From Cognatishimia sp. WU-CL00825 (GTDB lineage: Bacteria > Pseudomonadota > Alphaproteobacteria > Rhodobacterales > Rhodobacteraceae): a stretch of DNA of 64,000 bases. Location of the stretch: contig NZ_BAABWX010000001.1 in the NCBI RefSeq assembly GCF_040364665.1, forward strand, positions 1,426,001 to 1,490,000, in the 5' to 3' direction. Within the stretch, counting starts at the first letter, position 1. Every line of letters begins with the position of its first letter. The translations under genes were made by a program, and so were the position numbers. The notes beneath the pieces were generated by a model that did not search any database, was not told the DNA's origin, and worked only from the letters and a program-made list of their open reading frames with translations. Positions 36,478-46,129 of this stretch are shown in pieces.

Positions 36478-36509
36478 GACAGCGGACCAACCCTGCGTTG
36501 GCCGCTGTC
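36478..36509 (+). repeat. Intercistronic stem-loop between nrtA and nrtB
   Basis: Stem GACAGCGG/CCGCTGTC (8 bp), a bulged A, then CCAA/TTGG around a 7-nt loop. No T run follows. Hairpins at this point in binding-protein-dependent operons often protect the upstream message or reduce downstream transcription, giving excess binding protein. That role is inferred. Confidence 0.65.
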
Positions 36510-36536
36510 CACACTCTTAATACACAGGATCCCAAA

Positions 36537-37619
36537 ATGACCGCCACCGACCCGCAAGCCGTCGCAAGCCACGAACGCGAAGCAAAGCGCGCGCGCCTCT
36601 TTACTCGAATTAACAAGGCTGATTCATGGTTTCAGGTCTTTGGACTTTCCTGGATTACGCCAATTTTGAAAGCCGCCGCCGGGGATAATCCCAAAGCCCA
36701 GCTAAAAGAAATCTGGAGATTACTATGTGTTCCATTGATCGCGATTGCATTGTTTTTAGCGCTTTGGGCGACGCTGGCCCCTAAGGTTCAAACTTCCTTG
36801 GGTGCGGTTCCCGGCCCTGCTCAGGTCTGGAGCGAGGCTGTTGGTCTGCATGAAGATGCAAAAATCAAAGCGGCAAAAGAAGCGAAGTTCAATGATCGTG
36901 TGGAAGCACGTAATCAAAAGTTCATTGAGAAAGGCGAGCCCGAAAAAGTTAAGCACATCGCTTATACTGGAGCTCCGAGCTATTACGCGCAGATTTGGAC
37001 ATCTATCAAGACGGTCTTTTTTGGCTTCTTAATCGCCACCGCCATCGCTGTGCCTGTCGGAATTATGGCGGGACTGAGCCCAATGGCAAACTCGGCTATC
37101 AATCCAATAATCCAGATTTTCAAACCCGTCTCGCCCCTAGCTTGGTTGCCTATCGTGACCATGGTCGTTTCGGCGACCTATACTGCAGATGACGGACTTT
37201 TCTCAAAATCCTTCCTGAACTCTGCAATCACCGTAACGTTGTGCTCGCTATGGCCAACACTGATCAACACAGCTTTGGGTGTGGCAAGCATCGACAAAGA
37301 CCTGGTGAGCGTTTCTAAAGTATTGAAAATGAACACTTGGACAAAGATCACCAAGCTGGTGCTGCCTTCGTCGCTGCCCCTGATCTTTACAGGGTTGCGC
37401 TTGTCATTGGGCGTGGGTTGGATGGTTTTAATCGCCGCTGAAATGCTCGCACAAAACCCGGGTCTAGGAAAATTCGTTTGGGACGAATTCCAGAATGGAT
37501 CCTCTAGTTCACTCGCGAAAATCATGGTTGCGGTTTTCACAATCGGCATCATCGGCTTTATGCTGGATCGTTTGATGTACGCGGTGCAATCCCTGTTCAC
37601 ATTTAGCGCGAACCGGTGA
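36537..37619 (+). CDS. nrtB: Nitrate ABC transporter permease
   Basis: A 360-residue inner-membrane protein of the NrtB/CmpB/SsuC class. The first membrane segment is [20 protein letters not shown]. Five further segments form the permease core with the EAA-like loop around [18 protein letters not shown]. Between segment 1 and the core a roughly 45-residue charged insert ([19 protein letters not shown] and beyond) is predicted to be periplasmic. The ATG at 36537 follows CAGGAT; an in-frame TTG lies 39 bases upstream. Confidence 0.9.
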   Translation: MTATDPQAVASHEREAKRARLFTRINKADSWFQVFGLSWITPILKAAAGDNPKAQLKEIWRLLCVPLIAIALFLALWATLAPKVQTSLGAVPGPAQVWSEAVGLHEDAKIKAAKEAKFNDRVEARNQKFIEKGEPEKVKHIAYTGAPSYYAQIWTSIKTVFFGFLIATAIAVPVGIMAGLSPMANSAINPIIQIFKPVSPLAWLPIVTMVVSATYTADDGLFSKSFLNSAITVTLCSLWPTLINTALGVASIDKDLVSVSKVLKMNTWTKITKLVLPSSLPLIFTGLRLSLGVGWMVLIAAEMLAQNPGLGKFVWDEFQNGSSSSLAKIMVAVFTIGIIGFMLDRLMYAVQSLFTFSANR

Positions 37620-37624
37620 CCGAC

Positions 37625-39319
37625 ATGAGCATTTTAAAATTCGAAAGCGTAAGCAAAAGCTTTGGTGAGGGAACTGCCCGTACCGACGTGCTCAAAAACA
37701 TCAACCTCGAAGTCGTGGAAGGCGAATTTCTCGTTTTGCTTGGGTTTTCCGGCACAGGTAAATCAACACTCATCAATTTGATGGCAGGCTTGGAGAAACC
37801 GTCAAAAGGGAAAGCTACCTTTAAGGGCAAACCAATCATCGGACCTGGCCCAGAGCGTGGCGTTATTTTCCAAAGCTACTCATTGATGCCGTGGCTGACT
37901 GTGATGGGCAACGTGATGTTAGCGCTCGACTCTGTGTTTCCCAAAATGTCAAAAGCCGACAAAGCTGAAAAGGCCACACACTACATCAAAATGGTGGGGT
38001 TAAGCCACGCCGCAACGCGGCGCCCAGCGGAATTATCAGGTGGTATGCGACAACGAGTGAATGTGGCGCGGGCGTTGGCCATGAATCCTGAGGTGTTGTT
38101 GCTGGACGAGCCATTGTCCGCGCTGGACGCGTTGACGCGGGCAAACCTAGCCGATGAAATCGAGGAAATCTGGCAACACGACAAAAAGACCTGCGTGCTG
38201 ATTACAAACGATGTGGACGAAGCGATTATTCTTGCAGATCGCATTATCGCGCTGAACCCAGACGGCACGCTTGGAAATGAATTCAAAGTCGATATCCCAC
38301 GGCCCCGCGACCGCATCGAAATGAACGACAACGCAGATTTTAAAACACTGCGTGTAGACGTCACTAAATATTTGATGGACGTAGGCATTGAGGGAAAAGT
38401 CGAAAGCACTCGCCAGCTGCCAGATGTTACGCCGATACATGGCACCCCAAAGGCCGTTTCCGATGCGCAAAAGGGACTAATTGAAAAGAACTTTCTGGAT
38501 TTCTCACAACTCCACAAAGTTTACCCAACCCCAAAGGGTCCTTTGACCGTTGTCGAAGATTTCAATTTAAAACTTAACCGCGGAGAATTCATTTCTTTGA
38601 TTGGCCATTCTGGTTGCGGCAAGTCAACGGTTCTAACGATGGCCGCGGGCTTGAACGAAATCTCAAAGGGCGCAATTCGACTTGATGGGCGACATGTTGA
38701 AGGGGCTGACCCAGAACGCGCGGTTGTTTTTCAATCCCCTAACCTATTCCCTTGGCTGACGGCGAAAGAAAATGTCGCGATTGGTGTCGACAAAGTTTTT
38801 CCCAAAGCATCAATGGCAGAGCGACAGGATGTTATTGAATACTATCTTGAACGTGTCGGTCTGGCAGAGGCCATGGATCGCCCGGCCCATTCCATGTCAA
38901 ACGGTATGAAACAGCGCGTCGGTATTGCACGGGCATTTGCCTTGTCGCCAAAACTTCTGTTGCTTGATGAGCCATTTGGAATGCTTGACAGCTTAACCCG
39001 CTGGGAGCTGCAAGAAGTTTTGATGGAAGTTTGGGATCGCACCAAAGTGACAGCTGTCTGCGTCACACACGATGTCGACGAAGCCATCTTGTTAGCAGAC
39101 CGTGTTGTGATGATGACCAACGGACCACAGGCAACAATCGGTAAAATCGTAGACGTTGATCTGCCACGCCCGCGAAGCCGTAAAGCCCTGTTGGCCCATC
39201 CGGACTATTACAAATACCGCCAAGAAGTTCTCGATTTCCTGGAAGAATATGAACATGGCGCAAAACCAAAATCCAAAACGGCTTCTCAGGAAACCAAATC
39301 CGAAGTAGCGGCGGAGTAA
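37625..39319 (+). CDS. nrtC: Nitrate ABC transporter ATPase, two fused ABC domains
   Basis: A 564-residue protein with two complete ATP-binding cassettes. Domain 1 has Walker A FSGTGKST, signature LSGGMRQR and Walker B LLLDEP, but its H-loop is TNDVDEA: Asn (38207-38209) replaces the switch His. Domain 2 has GHSGCGKST, Walker B LLLDEP and a normal THDVDEA, but the signature is MSNGMKQR instead of LSGGxxQR. In cyanobacteria two separate proteins, NrtC and NrtD, do this job. An alternative start is GTG at 37616, which overlaps the nrtB stop (GTGA). The pattern predicts one canonical and one impaired ATP site. Confidence 0.9.
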   Translation: MSILKFESVSKSFGEGTARTDVLKNINLEVVEGEFLVLLGFSGTGKSTLINLMAGLEKPSKGKATFKGKPIIGPGPERGVIFQSYSLMPWLTVMGNVMLALDSVFPKMSKADKAEKATHYIKMVGLSHAATRRPAELSGGMRQRVNVARALAMNPEVLLLDEPLSALDALTRANLADEIEEIWQHDKKTCVLITNDVDEAIILADRIIALNPDGTLGNEFKVDIPRPRDRIEMNDNADFKTLRVDVTKYLMDVGIEGKVESTRQLPDVTPIHGTPKAVSDAQKGLIEKNFLDFSQLHKVYPTPKGPLTVVEDFNLKLNRGEFISLIGHSGCGKSTVLTMAAGLNEISKGAIRLDGRHVEGADPERAVVFQSPNLFPWLTAKENVAIGVDKVFPKASMAERQDVIEYYLERVGLAEAMDRPAHSMSNGMKQRVGIARAFALSPKLLLLDEPFGMLDSLTRWELQEVLMEVWDRTKVTAVCVTHDVDEAILLADRVVMMTNGPQATIGKIVDVDLPRPRSRKALLAHPDYYKYRQEVLDFLEEYEHGAKPKSKTASQETKSEVAAE

Positions 39320-39323
39320 TACA

Positions 39324-41765
39324 ATGAAAAAGAAACTTATCGTCATTGGCGCTGGCATGGCATCTGGCCGCGCGCTTGAACATCTCATTGATGCTGACAA
39401 AGATGCTTATGACATCACATTGTTCAACGCTGAACCGCGCGGCAACTACAATAGAATAATGCTCTCTCCGGTTCTTTCTGGCGACAAAGAATTCCAAGAA
39501 ATCGTGACGCATGACGCTGCTTGGTACGAAGAAAACGGAGTGACCTGCCGGTTTGGAGAGCAAGTTGTCTCGATCGATCGGGACCGCAAAGTTGTTGTAG
39601 GTCAGAATGCCGAAGTTGCTTACGACAAGCTGTTGATTGCAACAGGTTCTGCCCCTTTTATCATTCCAGTCCCCGGCAAGAACTTACCAGGCGTTATTGC
39701 CTATCGTGACCTCGAAGACACCAATGCGATGATCGACGCCAGCGCAGCACCGCAAGCAAAAGCTGTGGTCATCGGTGGCGGGCTTTTGGGATTAGAAGCT
39801 GCCGCCGGATTGAAAGCCCGCGGTATGGATGTGACCGTTGTGCATTTGATGGGGCATCTGATGGAGCGCCAGCTGGATGAAGCTGCTGGTTACCTTCTGC
39901 GCCGCGCCCTTGAAGACAAAGGTATTGAAATCAAATGCAATGCGTCGACATCGGCTATCCTGGGTGAAGACAAGGTCGAAGCAGTTTTGCTTGACGACAA
40001 ATCTGTCATTCCTGCTGATCTTGTTGTGATGGCAGTGGGCATCCGCCCGGAAACGCGCCTTGCAACAGATGCAGCGATCGAAGTTGAGCGCGGTATTACG
40101 GTCAACGACGCAATGCAAACATCTGACCCTGATATTCTGGCTGTTGGCGAATGCGTAGAGCACCGTAAACAATTGTTTGGCCTTGTTGCACCACTGTATG
40201 ATCAGGCAAAAGTTGTCGCCAAGACACTGCTAAAGGAAGACGCTGTCTTTGCTCCAAAAGAAGTTGCCACCAAATTGAAAGTCACCGGATGTGATTTGTT
40301 TAGCACAGGCGACTTTGCAGAGGGTGAAACGCGTGAGGACATCGTTTTCCGCGATCCGGCTCGTGGCGTCTATAAGCGCTTGGTTCTTGAAGGAAATCAG
40401 CTGGTTGGTGCTGTCATGTATGGCGATACAGCGGATGGAAATTGGTTCTTTGGCTTGATCAAGGACAAGACCGATATCTCTGAAATGCGGGAGACTTTGA
40501 TTTTCGGACCTGCCTTCCAAGGGGGGGCCTCTCTGGACCCCATGGCGGCCGTTGCAGCCTTACCGCTTGATGCGGAGATCTGCGGTTGTAACGGTGTATG
40601 CAAAGGGCAGATCGTCGATGCCATTAACGCAGGTGCTACAGATCTTGGTGCAGTGCGCTCCACAACAAAGGCAAGTGCCTCTTGTGGCACTTGCTCAGGG
40701 TTGGTCGAGCAAGTTCTAGCGACAACTTTGGGTGATGACTTTGTGCTGCCAACTGCACAGCCAGTTTGCGGATGCACAGAGCTTACGCATGAAGATGTGA
40801 GGCGTTTGATCAAATCAAAGTCACTCAAATCTCAGCCAGCCGTGTGGCAAGAACTTGGGTGGTCAACCCCAAATGGATGCCATACCTGCAGACCTGCCCT
40901 AAACTACTATCTGTTGGCAGATTGGCCACTCGAATACGCAGATGATCCGCAAAGCCGTTTTGTCAACGAACGGAAGCACGCGAACATTCAAAAAGATGGC
41001 ACTTATTCCGTTGTCCCGCGCATGTGGGGCGGAATGACCACTCCAGACGAATTGCGCGCAATTGCCGATGCAGCTGATAAATTCAATGTGCCAACCGTGC
41101 ATGTCACGGGCGGGCAGCGCATCGACCTGTTGGGCGTAAAGGGCGAAGATTTGCCAGCGATTTGGGCTGATCTCAATCAGGCAGGTATGGTTTCTGGTCA
41201 TGCGTATTCAAAAGGCTTGCGTACTGTCAAAACATGCGTCGGTAAAGATCATTGTCGATTTGGCACGCAAGACAGCACTGGCCTGGGCATCAAATTGGAA
41301 AAACACCTTTGGGGATCTTGGACGCCGCATAAACTGAAACTTGGTGTTTCGGGGTGCCCAAGAAACTGTGCAGAAGCGACATGTAAAGACATCGGCATTG
41401 TCTGTGTTGATTCAGGATACGAAATATCGGTTGCAGGTGCAGCAGGTATGGAAGTCAAGCAAACAGAGTTTCTTTGCAAGGTGACCACCGAAGAGGAAGC
41501 CATCGAGATCATTTCAGCCTTTACACAGCTGTATCGCGAGAATGGCAAATATCTGGATCGTATCTTTAAATGGGTCGCTAAAGTTGGCCTAGAGTGGTGC
41601 ATCGAAAAAGTGGTCGACAATATTGATAACCGTAAGGCACTCGCAGAGCGGTTTGAAATCTCACAAAGCGTTTATCGCGATGATCCTTGGGCAAAACTGT
41701 CAACCGTTAAAGAAGCGCCAAAATTTGGACCTCTTGCAAATCTAACATTGGAGGCCGCAGAATGA
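39324..41765 (+). CDS. nirB: Assimilatory nitrite reductase [NAD(P)H], large subunit
   Basis: An 813-residue cytosolic enzyme reducing nitrite to ammonium with six electrons. FAD-binding GAGMASGRALEHL at the N-terminus, NAD-binding VVIGGGLLGLEAAAG around residue 152, and a BFD-like [2Fe-2S] region (CGCNGVCKG, CGTCSG) near 410-460 are followed by the sulfite/nitrite reductase part. Siroheme-[4Fe-4S] cysteines C638/C644 (CVGKDHC) and C678/C682 (CPRNC) are present. The stop overlaps nirD (ATGA). Confidence 0.95.
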   Translation: MKKKLIVIGAGMASGRALEHLIDADKDAYDITLFNAEPRGNYNRIMLSPVLSGDKEFQEIVTHDAAWYEENGVTCRFGEQVVSIDRDRKVVVGQNAEVAYDKLLIATGSAPFIIPVPGKNLPGVIAYRDLEDTNAMIDASAAPQAKAVVIGGGLLGLEAAAGLKARGMDVTVVHLMGHLMERQLDEAAGYLLRRALEDKGIEIKCNASTSAILGEDKVEAVLLDDKSVIPADLVVMAVGIRPETRLATDAAIEVERGITVNDAMQTSDPDILAVGECVEHRKQLFGLVAPLYDQAKVVAKTLLKEDAVFAPKEVATKLKVTGCDLFSTGDFAEGETREDIVFRDPARGVYKRLVLEGNQLVGAVMYGDTADGNWFFGLIKDKTDISEMRETLIFGPAFQGGASLDPMAAVAALPLDAEICGCNGVCKGQIVDAINAGATDLGAVRSTTKASASCGTCSGLVEQVLATTLGDDFVLPTAQPVCGCTELTHEDVRRLIKSKSLKSQPAVWQELGWSTPNGCHTCRPALNYYLLADWPLEYADDPQSRFVNERKHANIQKDGTYSVVPRMWGGMTTPDELRAIADAADKFNVPTVHVTGGQRIDLLGVKGEDLPAIWADLNQAGMVSGHAYSKGLRTVKTCVGKDHCRFGTQDSTGLGIKLEKHLWGSWTPHKLKLGVSGCPRNCAEATCKDIGIVCVDSGYEISVAGAAGMEVKQTEFLCKVTTEEEAIEIISAFTQLYRENGKYLDRIFKWVAKVGLEWCIEKVVDNIDNRKALAERFEISQSVYRDDPWAKLSTVKEAPKFGPLANLTLEAAE

Positions 41766-42094
41766 GCTGGCTTGATATCGGCACAATCGACGAAATTCCG
41801 GTTCGCGGTGCCCGCATCGTAAAAACAGTTTTGGGATGTGTCGCAATTTTTCGCACGGCAGAAAATGAAGTCTTTGCCACATCCGATCGATGCCCCCACA
41901 AAGGTGGTCCTTTGTCCGAGGGCATTGTACACGGCCGAAAAGTAACATGCCCGTTACACAATTGGGTTTTTTCATTGGAGAACGGAGAAGCACAGGGCGA
42001 CGACGACGGACAAATAGAAACCTATGAGGTCAAAATAGAAGCAGGCCGTTTGTTGTTAAACTCTGAAGAGTTGCAAGCCAGGAGCGCTGCATGA
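41762..42094 (+). CDS. nirD: Nitrite reductase small subunit, Rieske-type
   Basis: A 110-residue protein with the NirD Rieske fold. RCPHKGGPLSEG and TCPLHNWVFSLENG supply the two Cys-His pairs that bind a [2Fe-2S] cluster; in some NirD homologues these residues are lost, here they are intact. It partners NirB in nitrite reduction. Overlaps nirB by 4 bases at its start and nasA by 4 bases at its end. Confidence 0.93.
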   Translation: MSWLDIGTIDEIPVRGARIVKTVLGCVAIFRTAENEVFATSDRCPHKGGPLSEGIVHGRKVTCPLHNWVFSLENGEAQGDDDGQIETYEVKIEAGRLLLNSEELQARSAA

Positions 42095-44703
42095 CCGTCA
42101 AAACAACCTGCGCTTATTGTGGAACGGGCTGCGGGATCTTAGCAGACAAAAACGGCCAGGGTGTTACAATCAAGGGTGATCCAGAGCACCCAGCAAATTT
42201 TGGGCGTTTGTGTTCCAAAGGGTCAGCATTGGGTGATACCCTCGGCACCGAAGGACGGCTCTTGTACCCACAAATCAATGATCGCCGTGTGAATTGGGAA
42301 GAAGCGCTCGATCTTGTCGCGAGCAAGTTTTCAGACACGATTTCGACCTATGGCCCTGATTCAGTTGCATTCTATGTTTCTGGCCAGTTGCTGACCGAAG
42401 ATTATTATGTGGCAAACAAACTGATCAAAGGTTACTTGGGCACAGCAAATATCGACACAAATTCCCGATTGTGCATGGCGTCGACTGTGGCAGGGCACAA
42501 ACGCGCATTTGGAACTGATACAGTTCCTGGCACGTATGAAGACCTTGAAGAAGCCGACCTGATTATCCTCGTTGGCAGCAATCTGGCTTGGTGCCACCCG
42601 GTGCTATACCAACGTATTGCCGCTGCCAAGGCCGAGAAGCCGTGGATGAAAGTCGTCAATGTCGACCCACGCAAGACTGCCACAAGCGACCTGGCCGATT
42701 TGCATCTTCAAATCGCCCCGGGCGGTGATGTCGCCTTGTTTAATTACCTGCTTGCAAACACAGCAAAGCATGGCCAGCAAAACACAGGTTTTGTTAACGC
42801 ACATGTAGACGGCTATCAGAGCGCCTTGGATGCGGCAGCGGCCGACGATGTTAATCTGACGGGTTTAAGCGAACAAGATCTCGCCGACATTCTTGCGCTT
42901 TGGCTAAAGACCGAAAAAACCGTGACTGTTTTCTCTCAAGGTGTGAACCAGTCTTCTAGCGGTACTGATAAAGTTAACGCCATTATCAACTGCCATTTGG
43001 CAACCGGGCGCATAGGTCGCAAGGGTATGGGGCCACTTTCTGTTACCGGGCAACCCAACGCTATGGGCGGTCGTGAAGTCGGTGGCCTGGCCAATATGCT
43101 AGCATGTCACTTGGACATCGAAGATAGCAACCATCGTGATGCGGTCCAATCATATTGGCGCTCGCCAACAATGCCCAAACAGGCTGGTCTCAAAGCCGTC
43201 GACATGTTTGATGCCGTCGAAGATGGTAAAATCAAAGCCATTTGGGTGATGTGTACCAATCCAGCGCAATCCATGCCTGATGCCGACCGCGTTAAGAGCG
43301 CGCTTCAGAACTGCGACTTTGTTGCGGTTTCTGAAATGTACTCCAACACAGAAACTGCCAAGACCGCAGATGTTTTATTGCCAGCGTCGGGTTGGGGCGA
43401 GAAACATGGTTCCGTGACCAACAGTGACCGGATGATAAGCCGCCAGCGTGCGATTGCCCCCCCTCCGGCAGAAGCGCGGCACGATTGGCAGATCATCAGC
43501 GATGTCGCCAAACGCATGGGGTTTGCGGACGGTTTTGACTATGAACACCCGCACGACATATTTATCGAGCACGCGAAATTGTCAGGCATCGCAGCGGCGC
43601 TCGGCAAAGATTTTGATATCTCTGGGCTCGATAGCCTAAGCCGTCAGGAATACGAGGCGCTAGGCCCTACACGTTGGCCATTTCCAAAATCGGGCGGCAA
43701 AGAACGTTTTTTTTCGGACGGGCATTTTTACACTCCCAATCACAAAGCTAAAATGCTTGCCCTCACTCATACAGAACCAAGTGTGCCTCAAAGCGCAGAA
43801 CTCCCCTTCACGCTCAACACCGGGCGGGTTCGCGACCATTGGCACACGATGACACGCACCGGTTTAGCAGCACAGCTTAACCAACATACTGGCGAGCCAT
43901 ATATTGAGATCCACGCGGCTGACGCAGAACTATTGCACCTGCCCCCGGCTTCATTGGCAGAGGTGACCTCACCCAATGGTCGCGCCATCGTTCGGGTTTT
44001 GATTTCTGACAAAGTGGCAAAAGGATCGGTTTTTATGCCCTTGCATTGGACCGAAGAGACCGCAGCGCTCGGTCGGGTTAATGCCTTGATTCCATCGCAT
44101 GTAGATCCGGTGTCTGGCCAACCAGAAAGCAAAGCTGCTAAAGTATGCATTAAGAAGTTTACCGCACAGTGGTTTGGCTATGCGGTGTCTCTTCAGAGCT
44201 TCCAACCAACCAGTGCTTATTGGGCCAAAGCTAAAATAGTCAAAGGATGGCAAGCTGAGTTTGCAGACATATCGGTCCCTTCGGACTGGGAAAGCTATGC
44301 TACGTCGTTATTTGGCCTAGGCGAAACCCAAATCATTTCTGTGACCAGCACGGATAAATCCAGCGCAAGAATTGCACTGATGCAAAACAACAAGTTGGCG
44401 GCAGTGTTTTTCGCATCGCAAAACCCCGTAGCGCTTTCACGCAGTTTTGTAAGCTCGGCGTTGGGTGGCGACAGCCCCGTTTTGGCTGGACACGCTGGAC
44501 AAGGCGTTCCCGACCCCGGCACCACGCTTTGTGCGTGCTTTAACGTTGGTATCAACACAATTCTGAATGCCATACAGTCACAGGAATTGGTATCAGTTGA
44601 ACAAGTCGGAAATGCCTTGCAGGCCGGAACAAACTGCGGGTCATGTCGCCCTGAAATCTCTGCTTTGTTGCACCGAAACATAGTATTGGAGGCGGCGGAA
44701 TAG
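42091..44703 (+). CDS. nasA: Assimilatory nitrate reductase, catalytic subunit
   Basis: An 870-residue cytosolic molybdopterin enzyme reducing nitrate to nitrite. The N-terminal [4Fe-4S] ligands are C7, C10, C14 and C41. The Mo-bisMGD region includes DTNSRLCMAST, where the Cys probably binds Mo. The C-terminus carries an extra BFD-like [2Fe-2S] domain with C814, C816, C849 and C852 (LCACFNV; CGSCRPE), suiting electron transfer from an NAD(P)H or flavodoxin partner. No twin-arginine signal. No separate reductase subunit (nasC) is encoded beside it. Confidence 0.94.
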   Translation: MTVKTTCAYCGTGCGILADKNGQGVTIKGDPEHPANFGRLCSKGSALGDTLGTEGRLLYPQINDRRVNWEEALDLVASKFSDTISTYGPDSVAFYVSGQLLTEDYYVANKLIKGYLGTANIDTNSRLCMASTVAGHKRAFGTDTVPGTYEDLEEADLIILVGSNLAWCHPVLYQRIAAAKAEKPWMKVVNVDPRKTATSDLADLHLQIAPGGDVALFNYLLANTAKHGQQNTGFVNAHVDGYQSALDAAAADDVNLTGLSEQDLADILALWLKTEKTVTVFSQGVNQSSSGTDKVNAIINCHLATGRIGRKGMGPLSVTGQPNAMGGREVGGLANMLACHLDIEDSNHRDAVQSYWRSPTMPKQAGLKAVDMFDAVEDGKIKAIWVMCTNPAQSMPDADRVKSALQNCDFVAVSEMYSNTETAKTADVLLPASGWGEKHGSVTNSDRMISRQRAIAPPPAEARHDWQIISDVAKRMGFADGFDYEHPHDIFIEHAKLSGIAAALGKDFDISGLDSLSRQEYEALGPTRWPFPKSGGKERFFSDGHFYTPNHKAKMLALTHTEPSVPQSAELPFTLNTGRVRDHWHTMTRTGLAAQLNQHTGEPYIEIHAADAELLHLPPASLAEVTSPNGRAIVRVLISDKVAKGSVFMPLHWTEETAALGRVNALIPSHVDPVSGQPESKAAKVCIKKFTAQWFGYAVSLQSFQPTSAYWAKAKIVKGWQAEFADISVPSDWESYATSLFGLGETQIISVTSTDKSSARIALMQNNKLAAVFFASQNPVALSRSFVSSALGGDSPVLAGHAGQGVPDPGTTLCACFNVGINTILNAIQSQELVSVEQVGNALQAGTNCGSCRPEISALLHRNIVLEAAE

Positions 44704-44705
44704 TC

Positions 44706-45728
44706 ATGCAAAGTTTTCCGATGTTCTTTAAAACGTCAGGACGCCGCTTTGTGATCGTCGGGGGTGGAGAGCAAGCCGCGCAAAAATGTCGGCTGCTTTT
44801 GAAAACAGATGTCACAATCGAAGTCATTTCCCGCACTCTAGAAGATGAACTTGCCGCGCTAAAAACCGCTGGCAAGATCCAGCACGACCATGGCCAGATT
44901 TCGCTACAAAGTTTTTCCGAGGCAACATTGGTTTTTGTGGCAACTGGTTGCCCGGCGGTTGATCGCTGTGTTCACGCAATCGCCAAGGATGCCGGAGTTC
45001 TGGTGAATGTTGTCGATCAACCCCACTTGTGTGATGTCACCACCCCCTCGATTGTAGACCGCGATCCCATCGTGGTTGCGATAGGTTCCGAAGGCACTGC
45101 CCCGGTCCTAGCACGCCGGATCAAAAGTCAAATGGAACAGATCCTGAGCCCAAAGATCGGTGGATTTGCGGCCTCTGTTGGGTTGCTTCGCTCAATGGTG
45201 TCGCAATATGTCCCAAAGTCTCAGAGACGTGAGTTCTGGCGGAATGTCTTTACCGGCCAAATCTGGAAGGATTACGAAAGCGGGTTGGAACGAAAGGCAC
45301 TAGCAAACCTAAAGGAATACATCAAAGGCATGCATCAGGGCCTCACGAGCGGCGCGCTCACTATAATTGATACCTCTGCTGGATCGGCCGACCTGATTTC
45401 TCTACGCGCCGTGGAACGCTTGCAAGAAGCGGATGAGATATTCTACGAATCTCTTGACGACAAAGCGATCCTAGAATTGGCGCGCAGAGACGCTGAAAGA
45501 CATATCCTCGCCGCATCTTCAGGTGCCAATCCATGGCCTTCTAAGATGTGTGTTTCATTTGTGAAACGCGCCGCGAGCGATGGTCGCAACGTCGTTTGGT
45601 TAAAAAATATCAACAAAACACCGGACAGTTTTTCATCAATGGCTACCGAGAACTTCAAAGATATTAGTTTTGAAATTCTACACGCTCCGCAATCGCCAAA
45701 TATAGGAATTCAAGCGGTTTACGCCTGA
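44706..45728 (+). CDS. cysG: CysG-like siroheme synthase: intact precorrin-2 dehydrogenase/ferrochelatase part, truncated methyltransferase part
   Basis: A 340-residue protein; full CysG is about 460. Residues 1-150 match the CysG dehydrogenase/chelatase domain (RFVIVGGGEQAAQKCRLLL NAD loop; VDRDPIVVAIGSEGTAPVLA). The remainder to about 210 is the helical dimer region. After that comes only a remnant of the uroporphyrinogen III methyltransferase: SADLISLRAVERLQEADEIF and ELARRDAERHI align with the family but the SAM-binding GAGPGDP is replaced by IDTSAGS and the last half is missing. It should make siroheme from precorrin-2, while SUMT activity must come from elsewhere. It follows nasA by 2 bases. 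Confidence 0.83.
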   Translation: MQSFPMFFKTSGRRFVIVGGGEQAAQKCRLLLKTDVTIEVISRTLEDELAALKTAGKIQHDHGQISLQSFSEATLVFVATGCPAVDRCVHAIAKDAGVLVNVVDQPHLCDVTTPSIVDRDPIVVAIGSEGTAPVLARRIKSQMEQILSPKIGGFAASVGLLRSMVSQYVPKSQRREFWRNVFTGQIWKDYESGLERKALANLKEYIKGMHQGLTSGALTIIDTSAGSADLISLRAVERLQEADEIFYESLDDKAILELARRDAERHILAASSGANPWPSKMCVSFVKRAASDGRNVVWLKNINKTPDSFSSMATENFKDISFEILHAPQSPNIGIQAVYA

Positions 45729-46129
45729 TTTTCAGCCAAACGTAGCGTGAAATCAAACCAGGAAAATAAAAAATTTGAAGAACATTAACCGAAAGTTCTG
45801 ACCTTTCTGTTTCTATTAATCTGAACACATTTTTATGAGCGGTACTGGCAATTTGCCGGTAACACCACAGATTCATATAGAAAGTTCGGAATTTTTGATG
45901 TATCCTACTATCATAACTACCGACGAAAAAGGCAATGCCTTCAATGACTTCCCCTCAATCGGGGAGATAATACACGTCGGACCTAAGTGGCAACATCGAG
46001 CCCATTCTGAACATTCGCGCAGACTGCGGTTGCCATGACTGACTTGAACACTCTGTCGAATTGCGTCTGCGCACAGCCTGAAACCCGAGGAGGACTCTGG
46101 GCTAATTGTCAGTAGGAGGTTTTGACCAG
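45729..46129. promoter_or_regulatory. Intergenic region before prkA
   Basis: About 400 bases with no supported gene. A perfect-to-G-U hairpin TACTGGCA-ATT-TGCCGGTA spans 45843-45861 without a following T run. No clear terminator of the nitrate operon is visible. The prkA ribosome site AGGAGGT is at 46114-46120. The prkA promoter is presumably here but was not recognised. Confidence 0.4.

Noticed and set aside
45835..46038. Small plus-strand reading frame of 67 codons in the gap before prkA
   Set aside because: No ribosome site, unusual composition, and no family resemblance; it overlaps the hairpin region.
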